Shown here one piece after another: positions 38,278 through 47,652 of a stretch of 64,000 nucleotides of DNA. Each line of letters opens with the position of its first letter. Position 1 is the first letter of the stretch. The position numbers were made by a program, and so were the translations under genes. Below the pieces are notes generated by a model that saw only the letters and a program-made list of their open reading frames with translations, did not search any database and had not been told where the DNA came from. This stretch comes from an uncultured Pelagibacteraceae bacterium (lineage in GTDB: Bacteria; Pseudomonadota; Alphaproteobacteria; Pelagibacterales; Pelagibacteraceae), in contig CACJFS010000006.1 in assembly GCA_902592715.1 (NCBI GenBank), positions 1 to 64,000 of the forward strand. The letters run 5' to 3'.

Positions 38278-39468
38278 ATGAAAAATAAAAAAATACTTCT
38301 AATCATATGTGGTGGAATATCTGCTTACAAAAGCTTAGAAGTGATAAGAGGTTTAAAAAAAAGAGATGTAAGTATTAAAACAATACTTACAAAGAGTGGT
38401 AAAAACTTTGTAACACCTCTATCTATTTCATCACTTTCACAAGAAAAGGTATATGAAGATATATTCAGTGCAGAAAATGAGGCTGAAATGGATCATATTT
38501 CACTTTCTAGATGGGCAGATTTAATTTTAATTGTGCCTGCAACAGCAAATACAATCTCAAAATTAAGTTATGGTTTAACTGACGACCTAGCTAGCACTGT
38601 CGTTTTAGCATCTGATAAACAAGTGTTTTTGGTCCCAGCTATGAATGTCAGGATGTGGGAACACAAATCAACTAAAGATAATTTATCAAAATTAAAAAGT
38701 TATGGTTATAGGATGATTGGCCCAGAAATTGGGGATATGGCTTGCGGAGAGTATGGAAAAGGCAAAATGTCAGAACCTTCATATATATTAGAGAATATAG
38801 AAAATTATTTTAAGAATATTGAAAAAAATAAAAAATATAAAGCATTAGTTACAGCTGGACCTACTCAAGAGTTTATAGATCCAGTAAGATTTATAACTAA
38901 TAAATCAAGTGGAAAACAAGGTTATGAAATAGCTAAATCATTAAGAGATAATGGTTTTGAAACAACACTTATTTCTGGAGAAACAAATTTAGACCCAGTA
39001 GAGGGTGTTAAATTTATTTCAGTTAAAACTGCAGAAGAAATGTTTAGGGAAACTCTCAGCAATCTGCCAACTGATGTTGCTATTTTTAATGCAGCAGTAG
39101 CTGATTTTAAAGTTAAACAGATCAATAGTGAAAAAATTAAAAAAAGTGAATATTTGGATCTTAAGTTAGAAAAAAATATTGACATTTTATCAAACATATC
39201 AAATCATAATTCTCTTAGACCAAGAATTACAATTGGATTTGCAGCAGAATCGCAAAATCTTGAGATAAATTCAAAGAGAAAATTAGACCAAAAAAATTGT
39301 GATTGGATTATTGCAAATGATATTTCTGATAAAACAATAGGTTTTGACTCAGATGATAATGAAGTTTCTATATTTTATAAAAATAAAAAAAGTGAAAAGT
39401 TATTCAAGAAAAACAAATCTTTAATAGCATCTGAGATAGTTAATAGAGTTATCTCTGAGCTTAATTAA
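38278..39468 (+). CDS. coaBC: Phosphopantothenoylcysteine decarboxylase / synthase
   Basis: ICGGISAYKSLEVIRGL, VPAMNVRMWEH, VTAGPTQEFIDPVRFITNKSSGKQG. Confidence 0.96.
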   Translation: MKNKKILLIICGGISAYKSLEVIRGLKKRDVSIKTILTKSGKNFVTPLSISSLSQEKVYEDIFSAENEAEMDHISLSRWADLILIVPATANTISKLSYGLTDDLASTVVLASDKQVFLVPAMNVRMWEHKSTKDNLSKLKSYGYRMIGPEIGDMACGEYGKGKMSEPSYILENIENYFKNIEKNKKYKALVTAGPTQEFIDPVRFITNKSSGKQGYEIAKSLRDNGFETTLISGETNLDPVEGVKFISVKTAEEMFRETLSNLPTDVAIFNAAVADFKVKQINSEKIKKSEYLDLKLEKNIDILSNISNHNSLRPRITIGFAAESQNLEINSKRKLDQKNCDWIIANDISDKTIGFDSDDNEVSIFYKNKKSEKLFKKNKSLIASEIVNRVISELN

Positions 39469-39471
39469 GTA

Positions 39472-39909
39472 ATGGTGAAGGTTTTATTTAAGAGACTTAA
39501 CCAAAAAGCAAAACTTCCAAGTTATAAAACTGCCGGATCTTCAGGAATGGATCTGATGGCATGTATAAATGAAGCTATAACAATAAAGCCGAATGAGTCG
39601 AAGTTAATCCCAACAGGTATTGCAATTGCAATTCCTGAAGATACAGAGGTTCAAATTAGACCGAGATCTGGCCTTGCCGCAAAATCAAGTATTAGTGTAC
39701 TAAATACTCCAGGTACAATTGATAGTGATTATAGAGGAGAGCTAAAAATTATTTTATTTAATCATGGTAAAGATGAATTTACTGTCAATAATGAAGATAG
39801 AGTTGCTCAAATGGTTTTAATGCCTATTTTAAAAGTAGAAATTGAAGAAACAAATGAATTACCAGAGACAATCAGAGGGTCTGGAGGATTTGGATCTACT
39901 GGTAAATAG
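39472..39909 (+). CDS. dut: dUTP diphosphatase
   Basis: AGSSGMDLMA, RPRSGLAAK, NTPGTIDSDYRGE, RGSGGFGSTGK. Confidence 0.97.
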   Translation: MVKVLFKRLNQKAKLPSYKTAGSSGMDLMACINEAITIKPNESKLIPTGIAIAIPEDTEVQIRPRSGLAAKSSISVLNTPGTIDSDYRGELKIILFNHGKDEFTVNNEDRVAQMVLMPILKVEIEETNELPETIRGSGGFGSTGK

Positions 39910-39911
39910 AA

Positions 39912-40661
39912 ATGTTTAGTAACAAGGACCTAGAGCGATATTCACGACAGATTATTTTAAAAAAAGTTGGAGTTTTAGGTCAAAAGAAATTTCAAAATGC
40001 TAAAGTTTTGGTTGTTGGGTGTGGTGGCTTAGGGACACCTGCTATTGATTTACTTTGTCGAGCAGGTATTGGTGAAATTGACATGATGGACCATGATAAA
40101 GTGAGTATATCAAATTTACATCGACAAGTTATGTTCACTGCTGATGATGTTGGAAAATATAAAGTTAATATCTTAAAAAAAAAAATTAATAAAATTAATA
40201 AAAAGGTAAAAGCAAAGACATATAGAGTTAAAGCAGAAGAAAAAAATTTAGGAAAAATTCTTAAACAGTATGATGTTATTGTTGATGGTACAGATAATTT
40301 TAAAGCAAAATTTCTTTTAAATAAATTTTCGATAAAATATAAAAAAAAACTTATTATTGGAGCTATAAGTAAATTTGAAGGACATATTTTTACATTTGAT
40401 TTTAGTTTAAAGAAAAGTCCCTGTTTGAAATGTTTCTACCAAGGAGAACCAGCAGAAGGAGTTTTGGATTGTGAAACAGATGGTATATTGGGATCAACTG
40501 CAGTTATTACAGGCAGCCTACAAGCTAATGAGGTTTTGAAAACAATTTTAAATGTTGGTAAAAATTTAAATTCTCATATTTTAATAATAGATTTATTAAA
40601 TCTTAAATTTAGGAAAGTATTATTTAGAAAAAGAAAAGGATGTATATGCGAAAATATTTAA
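39912..40661 (+). CDS. ThiF/MoeB/HesA-family adenylyltransferase
   Basis: RYSRQIILKKVG, VLVVGCGGLGTPAIDLLCRAG, DGTDNFKAKFL. Confidence 0.9.
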   Translation: MFSNKDLERYSRQIILKKVGVLGQKKFQNAKVLVVGCGGLGTPAIDLLCRAGIGEIDMMDHDKVSISNLHRQVMFTADDVGKYKVNILKKKINKINKKVKAKTYRVKAEEKNLGKILKQYDVIVDGTDNFKAKFLLNKFSIKYKKKLIIGAISKFEGHIFTFDFSLKKSPCLKCFYQGEPAEGVLDCETDGILGSTAVITGSLQANEVLKTILNVGKNLNSHILIIDLLNLKFRKVLFRKRKGCICENI

Positions 40662-41095
40662 TACTTTCATTTCTTTTTCTTCTACCATTTTCATCGATTG
40701 CTCAAGAAAATGACTATTTTCTTATGTTAAAAAATAAAAAAGTAAATGTTAGATATGGCCCAAGCTTTGATTATCCAATTAAATATGTTTATAGAAAAAT
40801 TGAATTACCATTGAAAGTAATTGATAAAAAGGAAAATTTCAGAAGAGTTATTGATTATAAAAAAAATAGCGGTTGGATCCATATTTCACAATTGAGGAAT
40901 TCACTTTCTATAATCACCAAATCTGAAAAAATTCTATTTAAAAAACCTACGAAATATTCAAAACCGTTAGCTAAGTTAGGAGAGGGTCGTCTTTTAAAGG
41001 TTATTAAATGCGAAGAAAAATGGTGTAATATTAAGACTGGTGATTATTCAGGTTGGATTGTTAAAGACGACAAAATTTGGGGTATTGTTAATTAA
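40640..41095 (+). CDS. Secreted SH3-domain protein
   Basis: Signal peptide then KNKKVNVRYGPSFDYPIKYVY and a second SH3-like repeat GDYSGWIVKDDKIWG; start probably ATG 40646. Confidence 0.8.
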   Translation: MYMRKYLILSFLFLLPFSSIAQENDYFLMLKNKKVNVRYGPSFDYPIKYVYRKIELPLKVIDKKENFRRVIDYKKNSGWIHISQLRNSLSIITKSEKILFKKPTKYSKPLAKLGEGRLLKVIKCEEKWCNIKTGDYSGWIVKDDKIWGIVN

Positions 41096-41693
41096 AATCT
41101 GCAGAAAGAGCTTTAATGTTATCTTCCGAAAATTTAGTTGTGTGTGAATACTCCTTATGATCAATACCTACTTCAATTAAATTGCTTTGGTCTTTGAACC
41201 TATTTACTTGATCATTAGAAAATTTAAAATGTATAAACTGAACTGAAGATGCTTTTCCATCATCTGAGGTTCTATCAACATCCATTTCTGGAACTGCATA
41301 AATTTTTTCATCTCCAACTTTAATAAATATATTGTTTTCCACTCCACCTAACTTTCCAAGAAATTCTGCTCTAATTATAGGATTGTCTATCTCAAACATT
41401 AAAGTGGCAACTAATTCTTTTCCATCAGGGATTAAAGGATTGTATGCAGCAAGTTCATCTGCAACTTGTTCATCTCCACCTTTTTCAATGTAAAGCATTT
41501 CTTGTACCTGAGCTATCATTGTTTCATAACATTCAAAATAAAATGTTGCATAAGGCCCTAAAAGAATTCTTCTATTCTTTTTAAACTCAACTAATTCTTT
41601 TCTCATTTGCCTTCTAACCTTAGTGTATGCATCTAAAGGTAGAAGATCTTCTTTTGTAATAATTTTTTCTTTTTTTGACATTCTATAATCCAT
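41088..41693 (-). CDS. DUF3501-family protein
   Basis: KITKEDLLPLDAYTKVRRQMRKELVEFKKNRRILLGPYATFYFECYETMIAQVQEML; position in rubrerythrin/Fe-S operon. Confidence 0.8.
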   Translation of the reverse strand: MDYRMSKKEKIITKEDLLPLDAYTKVRRQMRKELVEFKKNRRILLGPYATFYFECYETMIAQVQEMLYIEKGGDEQVADELAAYNPLIPDGKELVATLMFEIDNPIIRAEFLGKLGGVENNIFIKVGDEKIYAVPEMDVDRTSDDGKASSVQFIHFKFSNDQVNRFKDQSNLIEVGIDHKEYSHTTKFSEDNIKALSADFN

Positions 41694-43008
41694 AACTTTT
41701 TGAGACTATCTCGATTGGATGCACAGCTTCATCATTTATTATGTTTGTGTCATTAGCCAACTGCTTAATATGTTTACCAGCCAATGGACAGTCAGATGCC
41801 ATATATTTATTATTTTTTCTTTTAACAGTGCTTGCGGTAGTTTTGCCCACCTTGTTTGCTATATCATGAGTTTCTTTCATAATGCCAAAAGTTCCTCCAT
41901 GACCTGCACATCTTTCAACAACATCTAATTTAATGTTTGGAATTAATTTAAGCATATCTCTTGCCTTGTTACCCATATTTTGTGCTCTAGCATGACAAGC
42001 ATTATGGACTGTTACTCCTCCATCAATTTCTTTCAAACCATCAACTAAACCCTCTTTATTTGCAATATCCATAACATACTCATCAATATCGAGAGTATTT
42101 TTAGAGATTTTTTTAATTATTCCATCATTTGGCATCAATAAAGGCCATTCAAACTTTAACATCAATCCACAACTTGCAGTTAAGGTTATAACTTTATAAC
42201 CCTTTTCGACATATTTGATTAATTCTCTAGAAACTAACTCTGCTTGCTTTGTAACTTGATCTAAATCTGCTTGTTCCAGATAAGGCATACCACAACAGCC
42301 CGCATAAGAGTGTTCTACTTCTACATTATTATGATGAAGTACTTTTAAAGCTGCCTCTCCAGTTTTTTTCTTGTTAAAATTTACAAAACAAGTGGAGTAA
42401 ATTACAACTTTTCTTTCTTTATATTTTGGTAAAATATTTTTTTTAAATTTTTGAAAATAATTTGCGAATGTTTCTTTATTATATCTTGGTAAAATAGCTC
42501 TTTTGTCTATCCCAGTAAAAAATTCTAAAACTTTTCTAGCAAATTTATTTTTTACATTTGTAATCCAATTAATAAAAAAGCTAAAAAATACTCCTATTTT
42601 TGAATTTCTATCAATTTGAGTTAATTGGTTGGCAGTTTTTGAAATATCACCATTTTTTCTTTGAGCCGTTCTATATCTCAGCATCAAATGAGGAAAATCT
42701 AAATCAAATTCATGTGGTGGGACATAAGGACATTTAGTCATAAAACACATGTCACATAAAGTGCAAGCATCTACAACAGGTTTAAACTTATTACTTGAAA
42801 GATCTGATACCTCACCTCCCTCAGTTTCATCGATGTAATCAAATAATTTTGGAAAACTGTCACACAAATTAAAACATCTTCTACATCCATGACAAATATC
42901 GAAAACTCTTCTCATTTCCTGATCAATTTTTTCAGGATTTATAAAATCTGGATCCTTAAATTTTAATGGATGTCTTGTAGGTGCTTGTGTGCCGCCTTCT
43001 TTACTCAT
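41683..43008 (-). CDS. GlpC/heterodisulfide reductase-like Fe-S oxidoreductase
   Basis: CHGCRRCFNLCDSFP and CTLCDMCFMTKCPYVPP 4Fe-4S motifs; two CCG-like domains (GCCGMPYLEQAD; ERCAGHGGTFG). Confidence 0.88.
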   Translation of the reverse strand: MSKEGGTQAPTRHPLKFKDPDFINPEKIDQEMRRVFDICHGCRRCFNLCDSFPKLFDYIDETEGGEVSDLSSNKFKPVVDACTLCDMCFMTKCPYVPPHEFDLDFPHLMLRYRTAQRKNGDISKTANQLTQIDRNSKIGVFFSFFINWITNVKNKFARKVLEFFTGIDKRAILPRYNKETFANYFQKFKKNILPKYKERKVVIYSTCFVNFNKKKTGEAALKVLHHNNVEVEHSYAGCCGMPYLEQADLDQVTKQAELVSRELIKYVEKGYKVITLTASCGLMLKFEWPLLMPNDGIIKKISKNTLDIDEYVMDIANKEGLVDGLKEIDGGVTVHNACHARAQNMGNKARDMLKLIPNIKLDVVERCAGHGGTFGIMKETHDIANKVGKTTASTVKRKNNKYMASDCPLAGKHIKQLANDTNIINDEAVHPIEIVSKSYGL

Positions 43009-43029
43009 AGATTTTTTATAAATGTGGTT

Positions 43030-43058
43030 TTTGTGGACGGGAGGGGATCGTCCACAAA
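43030..43058 (-). promoter_or_regulatory. GC-rich intercistronic hairpin between rubrerythrin and Fe-S oxidoreductase genes
   Basis: tttgtggacg-ggaggggat-cgtccacaaa, 10-bp perfect inverted repeat. Confidence 0.8.
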
Positions 43059-43064
43059 TTTTAT

Positions 43065-43481
43065 TTACGCGATGCTTTCTAAAGTTTTTTGAAATTTGCC
43101 AGCATGTGATTTTTCAGCTTTTGCTAAAGTCTCAAACCAGTCAGCTATTTCATCAAAACCTTCATCTCTAGCTGTTTTAGCCATTCCAGGGTACATATCT
43201 GTGTACTCATGTGTTTCACCTTGAATTGCAGATTCTAGATTTGCTTTAGTTTCACCAATTGGCTTACCAGTTGCTGGGTCACCAACTTCTTCCAAATATT
43301 CTAAGTGACCATGAGCATGTCCAGTTTCACCTTCAGCAGTTGATCTAAATACAGCTGCTACATCGTTAAAACCTTCAACATCCGCTTTTTGAGCAAAATA
43401 AAGATATCTTCTGTTTGCTTGACTTTCACCAGAAAATGCTTCCTTTAAATTTTCCTCTGTTTTACTACCTTTTAATGACAT
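43065..43481 (-). CDS. Rubrerythrin
   Basis: [25 protein letters not shown] ... [15 protein letters not shown] ... [11 protein letters not shown]. Confidence 0.94.
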   Translation of the reverse strand: MSLKGSKTEENLKEAFSGESQANRRYLYFAQKADVEGFNDVAAVFRSTAEGETGHAHGHLEYLEEVGDPATGKPIGETKANLESAIQGETHEYTDMYPGMAKTARDEGFDEIADWFETLAKAEKSHAGKFQKTLESIA

Positions 43482-43595
43482 TTCTACTCCTTCTTTTAAT
43501 AATGATTCTAAGAAGGTTTATATATATGTGATTAATGATAAGTCAACAGTTTAGAATAAATATAATTTATTATTTAAACTATTGATATTATTAAA

Positions 43596-44024
43596 TTATT
43601 TTTGAGATTGATTATCACTCACAATTTTAGCGATAACTTCTACTGATCTTATTTTTTTTCCTGGAATAGTTCTTTTGATATTAACTTCGTCAACATCATC
43701 TTGATGAATATCAATCAATTTATTTTCGTCTTCGTCGAAGAAATGGTGATGATGAGTTACATTTGTATCGTAATAACTTTGTGTAGCATTTAATGGAATC
43801 TCTTTTAAATAACCCTTCTTCATAAATGCGTGAACAGTATTGTAAACAGTTGCTAAAGAAACCTTAATATTTGCTTGATTTTCAATGATTTTAACCAGTT
43901 CTTTAATTGTAAAGTGAAAAGTCTTTTCAGCATCAAACAAGACTTCACAAATTTTAATTCTTTGTTTTGTTGGTCTTAGACCTGATTCTCTTAACTTATA
44001 TATATATTTCTCTGCGTAAGTCAT
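43596..44024 (-). CDS. irr: Irr-like Fur-family regulator
   Basis: [60 protein letters not shown]; next to fabA-fabB-fabI. Confidence 0.85.
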   Translation of the reverse strand: MTYAEKYIYKLRESGLRPTKQRIKICEVLFDAEKTFHFTIKELVKIIENQANIKVSLATVYNTVHAFMKKGYLKEIPLNATQSYYDTNVTHHHHFFDEDENKLIDIHQDDVDEVNIKRTIPGKKIRSVEVIAKIVSDNQSQK

Positions 44025-44030
44025 TACTAA

Positions 44031-44046
44031 TTATAATTATTCTAAA
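44031..44046 (-). promoter_or_regulatory. Candidate Irr/Fur-family operator upstream of irr
   Basis: TTATAATTATTCTAAA: perfect ICE right half (RTTCTAAA); also 14/15 to the PerR-box pattern TTATAATNATTATAA. Confidence 0.5.
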
Positions 44047-44097
44047 GAATATCTATATTATAATGTTTGTAAATCAAGTAATAAGATTAAAAAAATT

Positions 44098-44598
44098 ATG
44101 AAAAAAAGTTCCTTTAATTATGATGAATTAATAAGTTGCGCAAATGGGGAACTTTTTGGCCCTGGAAATGCAAAATTACCTTCTCCACCTATGCTTATGT
44201 TTGATAGAATTACTGAAATAAGTGAAAAAAATGGAGCTTTTGACAAAGGATTAATGAAGGCTGAACTTGATATAAAAGACGATTTGTGGTTTTTTGATTG
44301 TCACTTTAAAGAAGATCCAGTGATGCCAGGATGCTTAGGTTTGGACGCAATGTGGCAACTGGTAGGTTTTTATTTAGGTTGGCTTGGGAATCCTGGAAGA
44401 GGAAGAGCTTTAGGAGTAAGTGCTGTGAAGTTTACAGGAGAGGTTTTAAAAAATGTCAAAATGGCGACATATATTATTGATATGAAAAGAATATTGATTA
44501 AAGGTGAAACAACTGTTGGATTAGCAAATGGTATTCTTCTTGCAGATGGTAAAAAAATATACTCTGCAGACAGTTTAAAAGTAGGATTATTTAAATAA
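44098..44598 (+). CDS. fabA: 3-hydroxydecanoyl-ACP dehydratase/isomerase
   Basis: [43 protein letters not shown]. Confidence 0.96.
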   Translation: MKKSSFNYDELISCANGELFGPGNAKLPSPPMLMFDRITEISEKNGAFDKGLMKAELDIKDDLWFFDCHFKEDPVMPGCLGLDAMWQLVGFYLGWLGNPGRGRALGVSAVKFTGEVLKNVKMATYIIDMKRILIKGETTVGLANGILLADGKKIYSADSLKVGLFK

Positions 44599-45809
44599 TG
44601 AGGAGAGTAGTAATTACAGGTTTGGGAATTGTTTCGTGTCTTGGAAATAATCAAGAGGAAGTTCATCAATCTTTATTAAATACTAAATCAGGAATTTCTT
44701 TTTCTGAAGAATACAAAGAACATAATCTTAAAAGTCATATTCATGGAAAGCCTAATATTAAACTGGAAGATCACATAGATAGAAAAACAATTAGGTTTAT
44801 GGGTTCGGGGTCGGCTTACAATTATATTGCCATGAAAGAAGCAATTGAAGATTCTGGTTTGGAAGAAAGTGAAGTAAGTAATTTTAAAACAGGAATTGTT
44901 ATGGGTTCAGGTGGACCTTCAATTGAAAATGTTATTTTAGCAGCAGATAAAACTAGAGCTAAGACTCCAAAATTAATGGGACCATTTATAGTTCCAAGAA
45001 CAATGGCAAGTACAGCCTCAGCAACACTTGCTGTTCCTTTCAAAATAAAAGGTACAAACTATACAATGAGCTCTGCTTGCGCAACAAGTGGACACTGTAT
45101 AGGTAATTCTATGGAACTTATCCAAATGGGAAAACAAGATGTAGTTTTTGCAGGTGGTAGTGAAGAAATACACTGGGCGATGACAGCCATGTTTGATGCG
45201 ATGACAGCATTATCTTCAAAATATAATGATACACCTGAGAGAGCATCAAGAGCTTATGACAAAACTAGAGATGGTTTTGTAATTGCTGGGGGTGCTGGAG
45301 TTCTTGTTTTAGAAGAATATGAACATGCAAAAGGTAGAGGGGCTAAAATATACGCAGAATTAACGGGTTATGGAGCAACTTCGGATGGATATGATATGGT
45401 AGCGCCTTCTGGTGAAGGTGCAGTTAGATGTATGGAAATGGCTATGGCAACTTCAAGAAATAAAGTTGATTATATAAATACACATGGAACATCTACTCCA
45501 GTTGGAGATATTACTGAATTAAATGCTGTTAAAGAGGCTTTTGGAAATGAAGTTCCAAAGATTAGCTCAACGAAATCACTATCAGGTCATCCTTTAGGAG
45601 CTGCATCAGTGCATGAAGCAATATATTGTTTAATTATGATGAAAAATAACTTCATTACTGGGTCAGCTAACATAACTGAAATGGATGAAGAGGCTAAAAA
45701 ATTTCCAATTGTTAAGAAAACTGAAACAGAAGTAACTTTAAATACTGTAATGTCTAATAGTTTTGGTTTTGGCGGAACAAATGCAACTCTAATATTTGAG
45801 AAAGTTTAA
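44598..45809 (+). CDS. fabB: 3-oxoacyl-ACP synthase I
   Basis: [51 protein letters not shown]. Confidence 0.96.
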   Translation: MRRVVITGLGIVSCLGNNQEEVHQSLLNTKSGISFSEEYKEHNLKSHIHGKPNIKLEDHIDRKTIRFMGSGSAYNYIAMKEAIEDSGLEESEVSNFKTGIVMGSGGPSIENVILAADKTRAKTPKLMGPFIVPRTMASTASATLAVPFKIKGTNYTMSSACATSGHCIGNSMELIQMGKQDVVFAGGSEEIHWAMTAMFDAMTALSSKYNDTPERASRAYDKTRDGFVIAGGAGVLVLEEYEHAKGRGAKIYAELTGYGATSDGYDMVAPSGEGAVRCMEMAMATSRNKVDYINTHGTSTPVGDITELNAVKEAFGNEVPKISSTKSLSGHPLGAASVHEAIYCLIMMKNNFITGSANITEMDEEAKKFPIVKKTETEVTLNTVMSNSFGFGGTNATLIFEKV

Positions 45810-45812
45810 TTA

Positions 45813-46598
45813 ATGACATTAATGAAGGGTAAAAAAGGACTGATAATGGGTGTTGCAAACGAAAGATCTATTGCTTGGGGTATTTCACAGAAACTTGCAG
45901 AGGCAGGAGCAGAATTAGCCTTTACATATTTAGGTGATGCTCTTAAAAAAAGAGTAGTACCTCTAGCAGAAAAACTAAATTCTAATGTTACTTTTAGCTG
46001 TGATGTTGAAAAAAAAGAAGACGTAATAAAATTATTTGAAGATGTTAAATCCCAATGGGGAGAAATTGATTTTGTTGTTCACGCAATCGCTTTTTCTGAT
46101 AAATCTGAACTTTCAGGAGAATATCTAAATACGACAAGAGAAAATTTTTTAAGAAGTATGCTAATTTCATGCTTTTCATTTACCGAAGTTGCAAAAGAAG
46201 CTTCAAAAATCATGAAAGATGGTGGAAGCATTATTACACTTAGCTATGAAGCTAACAAAGCAATCCCTAATTACAATGTAATGGGTGTTTGTAAAGCAGC
46301 ATTAGAGTCAAGTGTTAAATACTTAGCAAGAGATTTGGGAGCTAAAGGAATAAGAGTTAACGCAATAAGTGCTGGTCCAATAAAGACTTTAGCGGCATCA
46401 GCTATTGGAGATGCAAAATTTTTATACAAATGGAATGCTGACCACTCATTTTTAAAAAGAAATGTAGATAATATCGATGTTGGAAACTCAGCATTATATC
46501 TTCTAAGTGATATGGCAGGTGGTGTTACTGGTGAAATTCACTATGTTGATGCTGGTTATAATAAAGTAGGTATGCCAGATCCAAAAAATATATCTTAA
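45813..46598 (+). CDS. fabI: Enoyl-ACP reductase (NADH)
   Basis: KKGLIMGVANERSIAWGISQKLAEAGAELAFTY, YNVMGVCKAALESSVKYLA. Confidence 0.96.
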   Translation: MTLMKGKKGLIMGVANERSIAWGISQKLAEAGAELAFTYLGDALKKRVVPLAEKLNSNVTFSCDVEKKEDVIKLFEDVKSQWGEIDFVVHAIAFSDKSELSGEYLNTTRENFLRSMLISCFSFTEVAKEASKIMKDGGSIITLSYEANKAIPNYNVMGVCKAALESSVKYLARDLGAKGIRVNAISAGPIKTLAASAIGDAKFLYKWNADHSFLKRNVDNIDVGNSALYLLSDMAGGVTGEIHYVDAGYNKVGMPDPKNIS

Positions 46599-46610
46599 TA
46601 GTTTGTTAAT

Positions 46611-46760
46611 ATGCTAATTTTAATTTGGTTTGTAGTTTGTATAATATTTATTTTTGTTCAATTAATTCTTGAAGGTTCTGGTCATGCACTGGAAGTTTTT
46701 GCCCTATTGACTGCTATTTCTTTATTTTTAATAAATAAGCTTGGGAAAAAAAATAAATAA
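46611..46760 (+). CDS. 49-aa small membrane protein
   Basis: MLILIWFVVCIIFIFVQLILEGSGHALEVFALLTAISLFLINKLGKKNK; two hydrophobic segments; between fabI and msrB, not in ORF track. Confidence 0.5.
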   Translation: MLILIWFVVCIIFIFVQLILEGSGHALEVFALLTAISLFLINKLGKKNK

Positions 46761-46774
46761 ATAATAACTCATTA

Positions 46775-47272
46775 TTGATTGTGAAAAGAAAATTTTTGAA
46801 AATTGCTGGAGCTTCTATGTTGGGTCTTATATTTTATCCATTAACATTATTAGCAAATAACATAGTGGGTTTTAAAAAAAAATTAAAAAAAGATGAGAGT
46901 GAATATAATATAATAAATCCTGACCTTACAAATGAGCAAAAAATAATAATGTTTGAAGAAGGAACTGAACGTGCTGGAACTAGTGAATTAAACTATGAGA
47001 AAAGAAAAGGTTCATACCATTGTGCAAATTGTGGTGTAAAATTATTTGAGTCTGTTAAAAAATTTGACAGTGGCACAGGATGGCCTTCGTTTACAGAGGC
47101 ACTACCTGGTGTATTTGTAACAAAAACTGATTATTCATTTGGTATGAAAAGAACTGAATATTCTTGTGCAAATTGTGGTGTTCATCATGGTCATGTATTC
47201 AATGACGGACCAGATGGCGGAAAAAGATATTGCAGTAATGGACTTTGCTTACTCTTCGTTCCAGAGAGTTAA
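46775..47272 (+). CDS. msrB: Peptide-methionine (R)-S-oxide reductase with N-terminal export signal
   Basis: Y(H)CANCGVKLFES, FDSGTGWPSFTEAL, YCSNGLCLLFVPES; N-terminal MIVKRKFLKIAGASMLGLIFYP hydrophobic segment. Confidence 0.9.
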   Translation: MIVKRKFLKIAGASMLGLIFYPLTLLANNIVGFKKKLKKDESEYNIINPDLTNEQKIIMFEEGTERAGTSELNYEKRKGSYHCANCGVKLFESVKKFDSGTGWPSFTEALPGVFVTKTDYSFGMKRTEYSCANCGVHHGHVFNDGPDGGKRYCSNGLCLLFVPES

Positions 47273-47634
47273 TCTTTAATTTTCTTCCACTCAGCCATTC
47301 CACCAGATATGTTTTTAACATTTTTTACTCCCATATCTTTCATGGTCTTTGTAGCTAGAGTACCTTGTCCGCCAACACCACAAAAAACAACATATTCTTT
47401 ATCTGGATTATTTTTAACAATATCATTTTCAATTGGACTGCCTTCGGCTAAATAAAATTCTAATAATCCTCTATCCATATGAATGGCATTTCCAATAGTT
47501 TCTTTGGAAAAACTCTCTTTATCTCTTACATCAATAAATTGAACATTAGGATCATTTAGCTTTTTTTTTGCCTCTTCCGGAGTAATATTTTCTATCTCAC
47601 TACTTACAGACATTAATTCATCAAATTTTTTCAT
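47269..47634 (-). CDS. Rhodanese-domain protein
   Basis: VQFIDVRDKESFSKETIGNAIHM, VVFCGVGGQGTLATKTMKDMG. Confidence 0.88.
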   Translation of the reverse strand: MKKFDELMSVSSEIENITPEEAKKKLNDPNVQFIDVRDKESFSKETIGNAIHMDRGLLEFYLAEGSPIENDIVKNNPDKEYVVFCGVGGQGTLATKTMKDMGVKNVKNISGGMAEWKKIKD

Positions 47635-47652
47635 ATATATCCTTTAAATTAA

